Origin: Candidatus Nitrosopelagicus sp.
Lineage (GTDB): Archaea; Thermoproteota; Nitrososphaeria; Nitrososphaerales; Nitrosopumilaceae
Reading direction: 5' to 3'
Assembly: GCA_028345295.1 (NCBI GenBank)
Contig: JAOMDA010000002.1
Location: 62,001-126,000 of the forward strand
Length of the DNA stretch: 64,000 nt
Both the position numbers and the translations under genes were made by a program. Shown in pieces: positions 51,039-60,323 of this stretch (positions within the stretch are counted from its first letter, which is position 1; each line of letters begins with the position of its first letter). The notes under the pieces were generated by a model. The model did no database searches, was not told the DNA's origin, and was given only the letters and a program-made list of their open reading frames with translations.

Positions 51039-51608
51039 TCACTTTGTAGAATTTTCTATCATTCGTGTTAATGACCATGTAGCAGTATTGATAATCTCGT
51101 CAATTCTATTTTTTTCACGATAATTTTTAATAATTATCTCTCTAATCGCACTTCCATTCTTATTGATTATACAATTAATTACAGATTCCTCGTTAATTTT
51201 ACCATTTTCAACTAATTTACTGTCACTTTTTTTCATCTCACCAATAATTCGCTCAACAAAAAATGTTCTAAGTGGTGGAACTTCCGGTGTTAATCCAATT
51301 CCATCCTCTAAAATGATTGATACTTGTTCTGGTGTAATAATTGCATTAGCAATAATTTCACCATTTTTACTTTTTTTAATAGGTATTGTATTATCTGTTT
51401 TTTCTAATACTTCTGAATTAATTTTTTTATCAGAATTAGTTTTTGGTAGTTTAGATGCTTTTGTGAAACTTGAATCTTTAAGACTAGTATCTAAAATATC
51501 TAAAGTTTTTTGTAAAAATGCAATTTCTTCTTCATATTTACCTAGTTTTTCGATTATTGTCTCTTTTAGTTGTACCATGTTCTGAATTTGTTCATCAGTA
51601 TATTGCAT
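51039..51608 (-). CDS. Coiled-coil protein, conserved thaumarchaeal type, unknown
   Basis: The 189-aa protein has an N-terminal coiled coil (DEQIQNMVQLKETIIEKLGKYEEEIAFLQKTLDILDTSL), a polar linker, and a C-terminal alpha/beta domain with EVSIILEDGIGLTPEVPPLRTFFVERIIGEM-like content and helices NKNGSAIREIIIKNYREKNR and INTATWSLTRMIENS. No family is recognised. It starts 4 nt upstream of guaA on the same strand, so co-transcription is likely. Confidence 0.6.
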   Translation of the reverse strand: MQYTDEQIQNMVQLKETIIEKLGKYEEEIAFLQKTLDILDTSLKDSSFTKASKLPKTNSDKKINSEVLEKTDNTIPIKKSKNGEIIANAIITPEQVSIILEDGIGLTPEVPPLRTFFVERIIGEMKKSDSKLVENGKINEESVINCIINKNGSAIREIIIKNYREKNRIDEIINTATWSLTRMIENSTK

Positions 51609-51644
51609 ATCTGTTAGAAAACTTATTCCGTATTAAAACGCATT

Positions 51645-52385
51645 CTAATTACCTATGATATACTCAAGGTCAACCAAACTAATCTTTTTGAATCCTTTAA
51701 TTGATTCAGATGTAGTATAAAGCTCAGAATCAGATTTTTTCGCAAGCCATTCTAGTAATTTTTTACCATATTCTAGTTTTTTTAATTTAGTTTTTCGATC
51801 GATCACTTTCTTTTTTGAATATTTTCCAATTTTATTACCAAAATCCATTCCAAACAAAATTATTTTTTTTGCATTAAAACTTTCAGCCAAGAAGACGCAT
51901 CTATCACCATCAGTAAATCCACCAAAATTTTCTAACTTACCAAATTTTTTTGTTTGTGTTGTACCAATTTTATTTTGAAGTTCTGAAACAATGTCTAATT
52001 TATCATAGTTATTTCCATGTGCATGTATAATTATTGGAATTTTTGTTCTACCAATTTTTTTAATACTTGCGATATCACCATCTAGATCTGTAACTAAAAT
52101 TTGTGGCTTAATGTTGTGCTCAATTAATGCTTGAACCGCACCGTCAGCAACTACTTTAGTAATATTTTGGTATTTTTTGAGTGTTGGAATTGATCTAGAT
52201 AGCGAGGGTCCAGCCCCAATTATGAACACTGTTTGCCCGTTGATAGTTTTTTTAATATTTGATAGAGGATATCTGTTTCTAATTTTTGAATTTAATTTCT
52301 TTGCAGAAACGAGATCCTCATGTTTTCTATATCCAAACACATTTCTAATTTCACGATATCTTGTTTCCCATCCTCGTATTGTCAT
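51645..52385 (-). CDS. mptE: 6-hydroxymethyl-7,8-dihydropterin pyrophosphokinase, MptE type
   Basis: The 246-aa DUF115/MptE protein has VFIIGAGPSLSRSIPTLKKY, KVVADGAVQALIEHNIKPQILVTDLDGD, IIHAHGNNYDKL and NFGGFTDGDRCVFLAESFNAKKIILFGMDFG, all MptE signatures. It pyrophosphorylates 6-hydroxymethyl-dihydropterin in archaeal pterin cofactor synthesis, replacing FolK. It is divergent from a DHPS-like gene with 33 nt between start codons, so both consecutive pathway steps share one short promoter region. Confidence 0.85.
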   Translation of the reverse strand: MTIRGWETRYREIRNVFGYRKHEDLVSAKKLNSKIRNRYPLSNIKKTINGQTVFIIGAGPSLSRSIPTLKKYQNITKVVADGAVQALIEHNIKPQILVTDLDGDIASIKKIGRTKIPIIIHAHGNNYDKLDIVSELQNKIGTTQTKKFGKLENFGGFTDGDRCVFLAESFNAKKIILFGMDFGNKIGKYSKKKVIDRKTKLKKLEYGKKLLEWLAKKSDSELYTTSESIKGFKKISLVDLEYIIGN

Positions 52386-52418
52386 AAACTCAAATTAGAT
52401 GACCTTTTCATAAATCAT

Positions 52419-53288
52419 ATGGCAAAATTAGGAAAATTATCAGTTGGAGGAAAGAATAAAACAAAAATTATGGGAATAATTAATGTTAGTCCTGAATCAT
52501 TTTTCAAAAAATCGATTAATACAACTAAATTAGAAATTTCTAAAACTGTAAAAAAAATGGAGGGTGATGGTGTAAACATTATTGATGTCGGTGGAATGTC
52601 AACTGCACCTTATCTTAAAACAATAATTTCTGAAAAAGAAGAAGAAAAACGCGTCTCAAGGGCCATAAAGATTATTCAAAATATTACAAATATTCCAATC
52701 TCTGTTGATACCTGTAGGTCAAGAGTTGCACAATCTGCATTAGAATTAGGTGTTGAAATAATCAATGATGTTTCTGGTTTAAAATTTGATAAAGACATGC
52801 CAAAAATTATAGAAAAATTCCAGCCCTCGCTAATTGTTTGTGCGTATAGTAACAAAATAGTTGGAAATAATCATGCTGTTGAAACAAAAAAATTACTTCA
52901 AGAAAGTATTATGATTACCAGAAAGGCAAAAATTTCTAGTGATAAAATTGTAGTTGATCCGGCAATTGGTTTTTTTAGAAAAAATGGTAGAGGATTTCCA
53001 TTCACAAAAATTCGTTCTAGTTGGGTTTCTAGGGATCTAGCAGTTCTACAAAATTTACGTTTTATTAAAAACAAATTTCCAGTATTAGTTTCAGTTTCTA
53101 ACAAATCATTCATAGGAGAAATTTTACAAAAAGATGATCCGGATGATCGATTGTATGGAACTATGGCTGCAGAATTGATTTCAATAATGTATGGTGCAGA
53201 CATTCTACGAACACATAATGTGAGTGCAGCAAAAGATATTTTGAAGATAGCAAAAAAAATGTTAAAAAACACTAAGAAAGGCTTATAA
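52419..53288 (+). CDS. folP: Dihydropteroate synthase-like pterin-binding enzyme
   Basis: The 289-aa protein, from ATG 52419 (MAKLGKLSVGGKNKTKIMG), has IMGIINVSPESFFKKS, GVNIIDVGGMSTAPY, ISVDTCRSRVAQSAL, GVEIINDVSGLKF, IVVDPAIGFFRKNG and the C-terminal GAD-ILRTHNV motif. These are DHPS barrel signatures, with substitutions at several places (SVDTCR, RTHNV). It would condense pterin pyrophosphate with an aminobenzoate-type partner. Standing next to mptE, it supports a pterin cofactor pathway. The ORF-track start lies within mptE and is not used. Confidence 0.8.
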   Translation: MAKLGKLSVGGKNKTKIMGIINVSPESFFKKSINTTKLEISKTVKKMEGDGVNIIDVGGMSTAPYLKTIISEKEEEKRVSRAIKIIQNITNIPISVDTCRSRVAQSALELGVEIINDVSGLKFDKDMPKIIEKFQPSLIVCAYSNKIVGNNHAVETKKLLQESIMITRKAKISSDKIVVDPAIGFFRKNGRGFPFTKIRSSWVSRDLAVLQNLRFIKNKFPVLVSVSNKSFIGEILQKDDPDDRLYGTMAAELISIMYGADILRTHNVSAAKDILKIAKKMLKNTKKGL

Positions 53289-53318
53289 CGGTTTTTCATT
53301 CTCTGGTATGAGGTTCAT

Positions 53319-54755
53319 TTGAGCATAAGAGAAGGAATAACGTTTGATGATGTGCTCTTGGTACCCAAATTTTCTGATATTAGTAGTAGAACACAAACTG
53401 ACTTATCAACAAAGTTATCAAAAAATATCACATTAAACATTCCACTAATCAGTGCAAACATGGATACTGTAACAGAATCAACTATGGCAGTAACTATGGC
53501 TAGACAGGGTGGAATTGGAATCATTCATCGTTTTCTAACAATTGAAGAACAAGCAAACCAGGTTCTAAAAGTGAAACGTTCTGGAAGTGTGATGATAGAA
53601 AATCCATATCAGATTAATGAGGATCAAAGTATTAGTACCGCACTTGATATTATGACTGACAAAGAAGTTTCAGGTTTGCTGGTTGTTGATTCTGAATCCA
53701 GGCTTGTTGGAATCCTCACTGAACGTGATGTATTGTTTGAATCTCTAGATTCTACAAAATTAGTTAAAGAACTAATGACAAAAGACGTCATAACCTCAAA
53801 ACATGGCATAAATGTCGATGAGGCAAAAGACATTCTAAAAAACAATAGAATTGAAAAGCTACCATTAATTGACGATGACCAAAAAATTCATGGACTTTAT
53901 ACAACTCGAGACATACTAAATACTGAAAATTATCCAATTGCATCTCATGACAGTAAAGGAAGACCACTTGTAGGTGCTGCAGTTGGAGTGAAGGGTGACT
54001 TTTTGGAAAGGACAGAAGCACTTCTAGAAGCTGACACTGATGCAATTGTAGTAGATATTGCACATGGACATAGCGAAAATGCAATCAGTACAGTGAAGAA
54101 TATCAAAAAAGCGTTTCCTGATTGTGAATTGATTGCAGGAAATGTAGCTACTGCACAAGGAACTGAAGATCTGATAAAGGCAGGAGTTGATGCTGTAAAA
54201 GTAGGTGTTGGATCTGGCTCAATTTGTATTACTAGAGTGATAACAGGTTCTGGCGTTCCTCAGTTAACAGCAGTTTTAGATTGTGCAGAAATTGGTAAGA
54301 AATACGATATTCCAATCATATCAGATGGTGGTACTAGAACCTCAGGTGATGCAACAAAAGCACTAGCAGCGGGTGCATCATCTGTGATGTTAGGAAGTAT
54401 GTTAGGTGGAACAGATGAAAGTCCAGGTTCTACTATTAGTAAAAATGGTAAACGCTTCAAAATTTACAGAGGCATGGCATCACTAGCTGCTGCAAGAGGA
54501 AGAAAATCAAAAGAAACTGGATTAGTAGATTTAGGTGACGATCTTAATGATTATGTTGCAGAAGGTGTAGAAGCATTTGTTCCATACAAGGGAACAGTAA
54601 CTGATATACTTACACAAATTACTGGAGGAATACGTTCTGGTCTTAGTTACTGTGGTGGGCATACAATTCAACAAATGCAAGAAAATGCTGAATTTATCAA
54701 AATGTCTGGGGCTGGTTTTGCTGAAAGTAAGCCACATGATGTAGATTTGATGTAG
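53319..54755 (+). CDS. guaB: IMP dehydrogenase
   Basis: The 478-aa enzyme has ITFDDVLLVPKFSDISSRTQTD, two CBS domains (about residues 90-205, with SGLLVVDSESRLVGILTERDVL and KLPLIDDDQKIHGLYTTRDIL), the catalytic Cys loop VGVGSGSICITRVITGSGVPQ and SDGGTRTSGDATKALAAGASSVMLGS, and the flap Arg region. It makes XMP from IMP with NAD. TTG 53319 is the start; the ATG just upstream is out of frame. With guaA it gives the GMP branch. Confidence 0.95.
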   Translation: MSIREGITFDDVLLVPKFSDISSRTQTDLSTKLSKNITLNIPLISANMDTVTESTMAVTMARQGGIGIIHRFLTIEEQANQVLKVKRSGSVMIENPYQINEDQSISTALDIMTDKEVSGLLVVDSESRLVGILTERDVLFESLDSTKLVKELMTKDVITSKHGINVDEAKDILKNNRIEKLPLIDDDQKIHGLYTTRDILNTENYPIASHDSKGRPLVGAAVGVKGDFLERTEALLEADTDAIVVDIAHGHSENAISTVKNIKKAFPDCELIAGNVATAQGTEDLIKAGVDAVKVGVGSGSICITRVITGSGVPQLTAVLDCAEIGKKYDIPIISDGGTRTSGDATKALAAGASSVMLGSMLGGTDESPGSTISKNGKRFKIYRGMASLAAARGRKSKETGLVDLGDDLNDYVAEGVEAFVPYKGTVTDILTQITGGIRSGLSYCGGHTIQQMQENAEFIKMSGAGFAESKPHDVDLM

Positions 54756-54789
54756 CTAGTTTTTTATTGTTTTAGAATACAGTTTTTTT

Positions 54790-55260
54790 ATGTTAAATAA
54801 ATTTACTATAATTGGTCTTATAATTGGAGGTATAGTCTCAATTCTTGGTGCATCTTCAATGATTGGTTCTTTAACTAGTCCAAATGAAATACAAGAAGAT
54901 TCTGCAACATTTGGAATTGGTGGTATAGATAAAATTCAGTTTAATGCACCCAAGAATTCATCTCAGTCATTAGCTGTTACTGGAGATTCATTTGATATTA
55001 AAATCACAACACCAGATTCATCTAATGATGTAGATCAAAGTTTTAAGGATAAAGCAAGCTTCTCATGGACTTCGGCTACATCTGGTGAAATAACTATTAT
55101 AATACAAAACACTGGAAATTCTGAATTTACTGAAAATTACAAATTTGAATTAGAACGCGATCCATTATTTTTCACTTACTCTATTTTAGTAATTATTGCA
55201 GGAATTGTAATAATTGGTTTTAGTGCAGGATTTAGTGCTAGGAAACCAAAGGGTTTTTAG
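54790..55260 (+). CDS. Membrane protein with extracytoplasmic domain, two terminal helices
   Basis: The 156-aa protein has an N-terminal helix (FTIIGLIIGGIVSILGASSM), an exported strand-rich region (DKIQFNAPKNSSQSLAVTGDSFDIKITTPD, SGEITIIIQNTGNSEFTENYKFELE) and a C-terminal helix (FFTYSILVIIAGIVIIGFSAGF). The pattern fits small sandwich domains in archaeal surface proteins. Function unknown. Convergent overlap with pheA by 4 nt. Confidence 0.55.
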   Translation: MLNKFTIIGLIIGGIVSILGASSMIGSLTSPNEIQEDSATFGIGGIDKIQFNAPKNSSQSLAVTGDSFDIKITTPDSSNDVDQSFKDKASFSWTSATSGEITIIIQNTGNSEFTENYKFELERDPLFFTYSILVIIAGIVIIGFSAGFSARKPKGF

Positions 55261-56072
55261 CTCAACGTTGCAATAGGATAAGAACCAATTACTCTTAGAA
55301 ATGAAGTACAATTTTCAATTTCTGATAGAACTTTAGTAATATCATCATTCAACTCATGACCAATAAAATCTACATAGAAATTATATTCCCATGTTTTACC
55401 AATTTTTGGTCTTGATTCTATTTTCGTTAAATTAATTTTATTCTCATAGAATATTCTAATTATTTCATATAATGTTCCAGGTTCATGTTTTATGGAAAAA
55501 ATTATAGACGTTTTGTCATTCTTTGTTTCATTAGTTTTTTCTTTTGACAATATTAAAAATCTAGTATAATTGTTCGAATCGTTTTCTATGTTTTCTTTGA
55601 TTATTGGCATGTTGTATATTGCTGCTGCATTTTTACTCGCTATGCATGCAATATTTTTGTCATTCATATCTTTTACAATTTTTACACTTCCTGCAGTATC
55701 ATAAGTCGGAACAGTTTTGCATGAACCATTTTGCAAGAAATTTCTGCATTGACCCAATGCTTGAGGATGTGAATAAACCGTCTTTACATCATCTAATTTT
55801 CCATTTCCAATCAAGCAGTGTTCAATTTTATGATATATTTCACCAATTGCATAAAGAATTGATGAGTATAATACATCGTAGCTCTCACCAACATTTCCTT
55901 CGATAGAATTCTCGACTGGTAAAATAGAATAATCTGATATTCCTGTTTCAGTATTGTCTAATACCTGTTTGAAAGTTGAGCAAGGAATAGTTGTTATTGT
56001 ATCTTTAAAAAACATCTTTGATGCACTTTCACTATATGCACCATTTTCCCCTTGAAATGAAACTTTACTCAT
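55257..56072 (-). CDS. pheA: Prephenate dehydratase
   Basis: The 271-aa enzyme has VSFQGENGAYSESASKMF, YSILPVENSIEGNVGESYDVL, YSHPQALGQCRNFL, the catalytic Thr segment NYTRFLILSKE and an ACT domain with the Phe-binding ESRPKIGKTWEYNFYVDF. It makes phenylpyruvate for phenylalanine; the ACT domain usually gives feedback inhibition. No chorismate mutase domain. The start overlaps the csl4 stop by 4 nt (ATGA). Confidence 0.93.
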   Translation of the reverse strand: MSKVSFQGENGAYSESASKMFFKDTITTIPCSTFKQVLDNTETGISDYSILPVENSIEGNVGESYDVLYSSILYAIGEIYHKIEHCLIGNGKLDDVKTVYSHPQALGQCRNFLQNGSCKTVPTYDTAGSVKIVKDMNDKNIACIASKNAAAIYNMPIIKENIENDSNNYTRFLILSKEKTNETKNDKTSIIFSIKHEPGTLYEIIRIFYENKINLTKIESRPKIGKTWEYNFYVDFIGHELNDDITKVLSEIENCTSFLRVIGSYPIATLS

Positions 56073-56623
56073 TTAATTTCATCAAACTTTAGAAAGTTAG
56101 ATTGTTCAAAATCAGACGATAATTTACGATCATCTATCCAACTACATTCACTGCATTTAACAGCATCACGAACTTTGACTACTTTTCCAAAACATTTTCT
56201 ACATTTTGTATACAAAACTCCCAAATCATGTTCATCAATTCCAGCATGGATTGTTCCATTTACATGATTGATAATTTTTAATTTAACAATATCCTTAACT
56301 AAAGCAGCATTTTTTTTTCTCAAGTGTCTTATTGTACATATGCATTCAATATTTGATTTAGTTTCTACATCATTAACGTATTTTATTGAAACTGCCATCA
56401 TTGAACCCAGATTTGCTTCAACAGTTCCAACAATAATATCACCTATTTTTGGAACCATAGTGGATTTCTTGTTCTGTATAGAGACTAATTGCTCTGTTTT
56501 GTTTAATTCAACAGTACCAATTGAGGCAGATCTTATTGCATCTCCATCTTCAAATGTGTTTTCTCCAGGAAGATATTCCTCTATAGTTGCAACCTTCTCC
56601 CCCGGTAATCTATTTTCTGACAT
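56069..56623 (-). CDS. csl4: Exosome subunit Csl4
   Basis: The 184-aa protein has an N-terminal domain with LPGEKVATIEEYLPGENTFEDGD, an S1 domain (IGDIIVGTVEANLGSMMAVSIKYV) and a C-terminal zinc ribbon (CRKCFGKVVKVRDAVKCSEC). Csl4 caps the archaeal exosome and binds RNA. Coupled by ATGA to pheA downstream. Confidence 0.9.
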   Translation of the reverse strand: MSENRLPGEKVATIEEYLPGENTFEDGDAIRSASIGTVELNKTEQLVSIQNKKSTMVPKIGDIIVGTVEANLGSMMAVSIKYVNDVETKSNIECICTIRHLRKKNAALVKDIVKLKIINHVNGTIHAGIDEHDLGVLYTKCRKCFGKVVKVRDAVKCSECSWIDDRKLSSDFEQSNFLKFDEIK

Positions 56624-56664
56624 CGAATAATTTTTTCTTATATGACTATTAATTGTTTTTTTTA

Positions 56665-57660
56665 TTAAAGCCAGTGTGGTATCTCAAAATAGTTGTTAAT
56701 CTCTTCGTTTCGTAATAATTTCAATAATGCTGTTGCTTGTGGTGTGGAGAGTACTGGTTTGTCAAATTGATTATCTGTAGATATTCTTGGGCATGCTACT
56801 TGAATAAATGCATCAATTCCTGTAAAATTTTTCAATCTGTCATTTGTAATATCTGTCATTGCAAACAGTTGAACTGATTTTCCTTCAAGTTCTAATTCTT
56901 TTTTAAATTTTAGGGCTGTTAATTGTGCAAATTGGCCTTCTTTCAGACCAACAATTATTCCAAAAGTTTGTGCATTTGTAGCTTTAAAAATTGTTAAAGT
57001 TGCTTTTTTCTCTAGAGTCTCAGAAAATTTAGTGACATCCCTTAATTCATTAAAATATGGATCTAGTACATATGTTGGTTTTTTTGTAGATAATGCAATA
57101 CCAGCAGCATGGAAGTTACTTTGTCCAAGAAACAGATTAGCATCAGTAGTTTCCTTAGTTTCTATTGCAGGATAAAACTCGCACCCAAAAACTTGTCCAT
57201 CATTTAACTGTCCTTTGCCTTTTCCAATTTTTACTATAATACCATTTTTTTCAAGATAGTTTTTTACGTTTTCTATTTCATGTAGATGCTGACTATCAGT
57301 AATCAGTGAAATTGTTTTGCCTTTGAATTTTTCAATACATTTAGGAAGAACTCTTTCAAAAGAAATATCATCAAAAGCGTTAATCATTATCACATTACCA
57401 TCGAATGTTTCAAGTTTGTTGGTATGACCAATGTTAAAGAGAATTTCTGCACCAAGCACTTTTGCACCATTAGAGTTAAGATCACAAGTTCCCCATGTTG
57501 TATCTGCTAAAATAAAAGCAGGAATTCCAAACTTTTCCATTATGTTTGTAGCTGTTTTTTGAACTTTAGGCAAAATGCCATCTGGACCATTAAGTGCCAC
57601 TGAAATTGGATTCCTTTCTGAAATTACTTGGAAAATCCTTTCCTCGTCAATTATTATCAT
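56665..57660 (-). CDS. dph2: Diphthamide biosynthesis enzyme Dph2
   Basis: The 331-aa protein has three single cysteines in the expected places: TTWGTCDLNS, VFGCEFYPAI and QVACPRISTD, which bind the [4Fe-4S] cluster of this non-classical radical SAM enzyme. It transfers a 3-amino-3-carboxypropyl group from SAM to a His of EF-2. Length is normal for archaeal Dph2. Divergent from tiaS. Confidence 0.9.
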   Translation of the reverse strand: MIIIDEERIFQVISERNPISVALNGPDGILPKVQKTATNIMEKFGIPAFILADTTWGTCDLNSNGAKVLGAEILFNIGHTNKLETFDGNVIMINAFDDISFERVLPKCIEKFKGKTISLITDSQHLHEIENVKNYLEKNGIIVKIGKGKGQLNDGQVFGCEFYPAIETKETTDANLFLGQSNFHAAGIALSTKKPTYVLDPYFNELRDVTKFSETLEKKATLTIFKATNAQTFGIIVGLKEGQFAQLTALKFKKELELEGKSVQLFAMTDITNDRLKNFTGIDAFIQVACPRISTDNQFDKPVLSTPQATALLKLLRNEEINNYFEIPHWL

Positions 57661-57743
57661 TTATAGTAAAAACTTCCATTTTGAATTTAAACTAAACTAA
57701 CATTCAACAAATAACTAAAATTGAAATTATTTTTACCCTATAT

Positions 57744-59063
57744 ATGGAATCACAAGTTATGTACATAGGATTTGATGATACTGATTCACCTAAGGGTATG
57801 TGCACAACATATCTTGCATATAAAATGGTGAATTCTCTTAAAAAAGAGAAAGTAATATTTCTGGATTTTCCAAATTTGATCAGATTTAATCCAAACATTC
57901 CCTGGAAAACACGAGGAAATGGTGCAGTTGGGTTAACAATTTCAACAGATAATCCTCAAAAAATCAAGCGTATGATAAAAAAACTTGTTAAAACATATTC
58001 TGACACAAAAAATGGTGCAAATCCAGGTTTAGTGTTTTTTGAAAAAAAAGATATACCGAATGATTTTTTTCAGTTTAGTTCAAAAGCTCTTTGGAAGCTA
58101 ATTCATCGAGCAGATGCAAAAAAATTCATTTTAAAACATAATCTTGATTCATTTCATTTGGGAAATGGTCAAGGCTTAGTTGGAGCAATTGGTGTGATTG
58201 GTTACAAATTTTTTGATCAAACTTATGAATTACTAAGCTATAGAAATAGATCTAAATTTGGAACGAAACGAAAAATTGATCATACAAAAGTTAAAGAAAT
58301 GCAAGAAAAGACATTTCCACAGACGTTTAACAATTATGATAAAGAGAAAGGTCGAGTTTTAATCACTCCACATGGACCTGATCCAGTTTTTTATGGAATT
58401 AGGGGCGAAGATCCTTCATCATTAATTTCTGCATCAAAACTCATCAAACCAGAAGAAAGATTACATGGATATTTAATTTTCAAGTCAAATCAGGGAACTG
58501 GTGATCATTTAAAAAATAAAATTACACTTGAAAATTTTGAGCCGTATACCTCTGGTACAATTACTGGAATTGTTTCATCTGTACCTTCTGTAATGAAAGG
58601 TGGACATGTATTTTTTTCTATCCGCTCTGGAAATGATATTTTTAGATGTGCTGTTTACAAACCAACTAAAATTACTAATATTGCAAGAAACTTGATTATT
58701 GGTGATCGAATTCAAATTGGTGGCGGTGTAAGAAAAGCAACAAAAACTTTTCAAAGACTTGTTAACATTGAATTCATTAATGTATTAGAATTAAAAAAGA
58801 AGTTTCAATCTATCAATCCTGTATGTAAAAGATGTCAAAAAAGAATGAAGTCGAAAGGAAAAAACCAGGGTTATCAATGTGTAAAGTGTGGTAGAAAATC
58901 AAAGAATAAACAAGTCATTAAACTACCACGTTTAATTTCTAAAACATTGTATATTCCAACTGTTTCTGCTCATCGTCATCTTACAAGACCAAGACAACGA
59001 TTAGGTAATTTTAATCAAAAAAATCAATTTTCCAAGAAAATTCAATGGATTAGTGGATTTTAA
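57744..59063 (+). CDS. tiaS: tRNA(Ile2) 2-agmatinylcytidine synthetase
   Basis: The 439-aa protein opens with MYIGFDDTDSPKGMCTTYLAY, the TiaS signature, followed by PWKTRGNGAVGLTI, LVGAIGVIGY, an OB-fold domain (YTSGTITGIVSSVPSVMKGGHVFFSI) and a zinc ribbon (CKRCQKRMKSKGKNQGYQCVKC). It attaches agmatine to C34 of tRNA-Ile2 so that AUA is read. Agmatine demand links it to arginine decarboxylation and to the ureohydrolase in this window. Met at residue 6 is an alternative start. Confidence 0.93.
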   Translation: MESQVMYIGFDDTDSPKGMCTTYLAYKMVNSLKKEKVIFLDFPNLIRFNPNIPWKTRGNGAVGLTISTDNPQKIKRMIKKLVKTYSDTKNGANPGLVFFEKKDIPNDFFQFSSKALWKLIHRADAKKFILKHNLDSFHLGNGQGLVGAIGVIGYKFFDQTYELLSYRNRSKFGTKRKIDHTKVKEMQEKTFPQTFNNYDKEKGRVLITPHGPDPVFYGIRGEDPSSLISASKLIKPEERLHGYLIFKSNQGTGDHLKNKITLENFEPYTSGTITGIVSSVPSVMKGGHVFFSIRSGNDIFRCAVYKPTKITNIARNLIIGDRIQIGGGVRKATKTFQRLVNIEFINVLELKKKFQSINPVCKRCQKRMKSKGKNQGYQCVKCGRKSKNKQVIKLPRLISKTLYIPTVSAHRHLTRPRQRLGNFNQKNQFSKKIQWISGF

Positions 59064-59069
59064 CCTAAG

Positions 59070-59144
59070 TAGCGGGGAGTAGATTTGAACTACTGATTTT
59101 CGGGTTATGAGCCCGACGGGATGACCTGACTTCCCCACCCCGCT
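59070..59144 (-). tRNA. Initiator tRNA-Met (CAT)
   Basis: Reverse-strand cloverleaf with acceptor AGCGGGG/CCCCGCT (A1-U72), anticodon arm TCGGG-CTCATAA-CCCGA with the three G-C pairs of initiator tRNAs, T arm AGTAG-TTCAAAT-CTACT, discriminator A. No intron or encoded CCA. Confidence 0.93.
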
Positions 59145-59221
59145 GACAAAAATCGTATCATGCTGTATATACGCTTTTCAAATGCACAAATTAATAATAA
59201 TATTCAATTAGATTTTTGATT

Positions 59222-60322
59222 ATGAATAAAAAAATTAGAATTGCTGGGATTATTGCTGCATTATTAGTATCTGTGATAATCTTAACATCTCCTTCAAGTC
59301 CTCCTCCAATTCCAGAACCACCTCAAAATAATACAAAAAATCAATTTGTTGAAATTTTAGCTACAAATCTTGAAAAACCTTGGGCAATTGATTTGGCAGA
59401 TGAAAGAATATTCATTAGTGAAAAAGGGGGAACTATTCGAGTTATTGATTCTGGAGAATTATTAGAACGACCATTAGTAACATTGAGAACTGCTGATGTA
59501 TTTGATGGTGGGCTATTAGGAATTACACTGCATCCAGATTTTGCACAAAATCATATTCTATATGCATATTACACATACAATGAACAAGGAGAGTTATGGA
59601 ATAAAGTAATTCAAATTAAAGAATCTAATAATAAAATTGTAGAAGCAAAAACTATACTTGATAAAATTCCTGGATCATCATTTAGTAATGGGGGAATAAT
59701 CAAATTTGGTCCAGACTTGAAACTTTACATTGGTACAGGTGTAGTTTCTGATTTTACACATGAATCACAGAATCTAGAATCATTAGAAGGAAAAATTTTA
59801 AGATTAAATGATGATGGTTCTGTTCCTGATGATAATCCATTCGAAGACTCACTAGTTTATTCATATGGACATAGGAATCCAAAGGGTATGACATGGGATT
59901 CATCAGAAAATTTTTATGTTACTGAGCTTGGTCCAACAAAAAATGATGAAATTAATTTAATTGTTGCAGGAAAAAATTATGGTTGGCCTGATGTTGAGTG
60001 TTATGGAACTAACGTAGAATTTGTAAATCCTATAAAATGTTTTGATCCAAGCTTAGAACCAGGAGGAATAATTTTCTATTCTGGTGACAAATTAGGTTTA
60101 GAAAATTATATGATTTTAGCTTCCCAGAAAGCATCAAATCTTTACAAAGTAGAAGTGAATGATAATGGTGTGAGCTTGGAAGGTAGTATTTTAAGCGGTG
60201 TAGGAAGAATACGTGATGTCGCTCAAGGTCCTGAGGGCTATTTGTATGTGATTACATCAAATACAGATGGAAAAGCATTTCCAAGTGATGATGATGATAA
60301 ATTATTGAGGATAATGAAATAA
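59222..60322 (+). CDS. Membrane-anchored GSDH-type beta-propeller (PQQ glucose/sorbosone dehydrogenase family)
   Basis: The 366-aa protein has an N-terminal anchor helix (IRIAGIIAALLVSVIILTS), a Pro-rich linker (PPPIPEPP) and a propeller with FVEILATNLEKPWAIDLAD, GGLLGITLHPDFAQNHILY, GGIIKFGPDLKLYIGTG, SYGHRNPKGMTWD and ELGPTKNDEINLIVAGKNYGWPDV. The family includes PQQ-dependent aldose dehydrogenases acting outside the cell, but many archaeal members have no known activity or cofactor. Start is ATG 59222; the track begins at a TTG two codons earlier. HMG-CoA reductase follows 1 nt after the stop. Confidence 0.8.
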   Translation: MNKKIRIAGIIAALLVSVIILTSPSSPPPIPEPPQNNTKNQFVEILATNLEKPWAIDLADERIFISEKGGTIRVIDSGELLERPLVTLRTADVFDGGLLGITLHPDFAQNHILYAYYTYNEQGELWNKVIQIKESNNKIVEAKTILDKIPGSSFSNGGIIKFGPDLKLYIGTGVVSDFTHESQNLESLEGKILRLNDDGSVPDDNPFEDSLVYSYGHRNPKGMTWDSSENFYVTELGPTKNDEINLIVAGKNYGWPDVECYGTNVEFVNPIKCFDPSLEPGGIIFYSGDKLGLENYMILASQKASNLYKVEVNDNGVSLEGSILSGVGRIRDVAQGPEGYLYVITSNTDGKAFPSDDDDKLLRIMK

Positions 60323-60323
60323 T

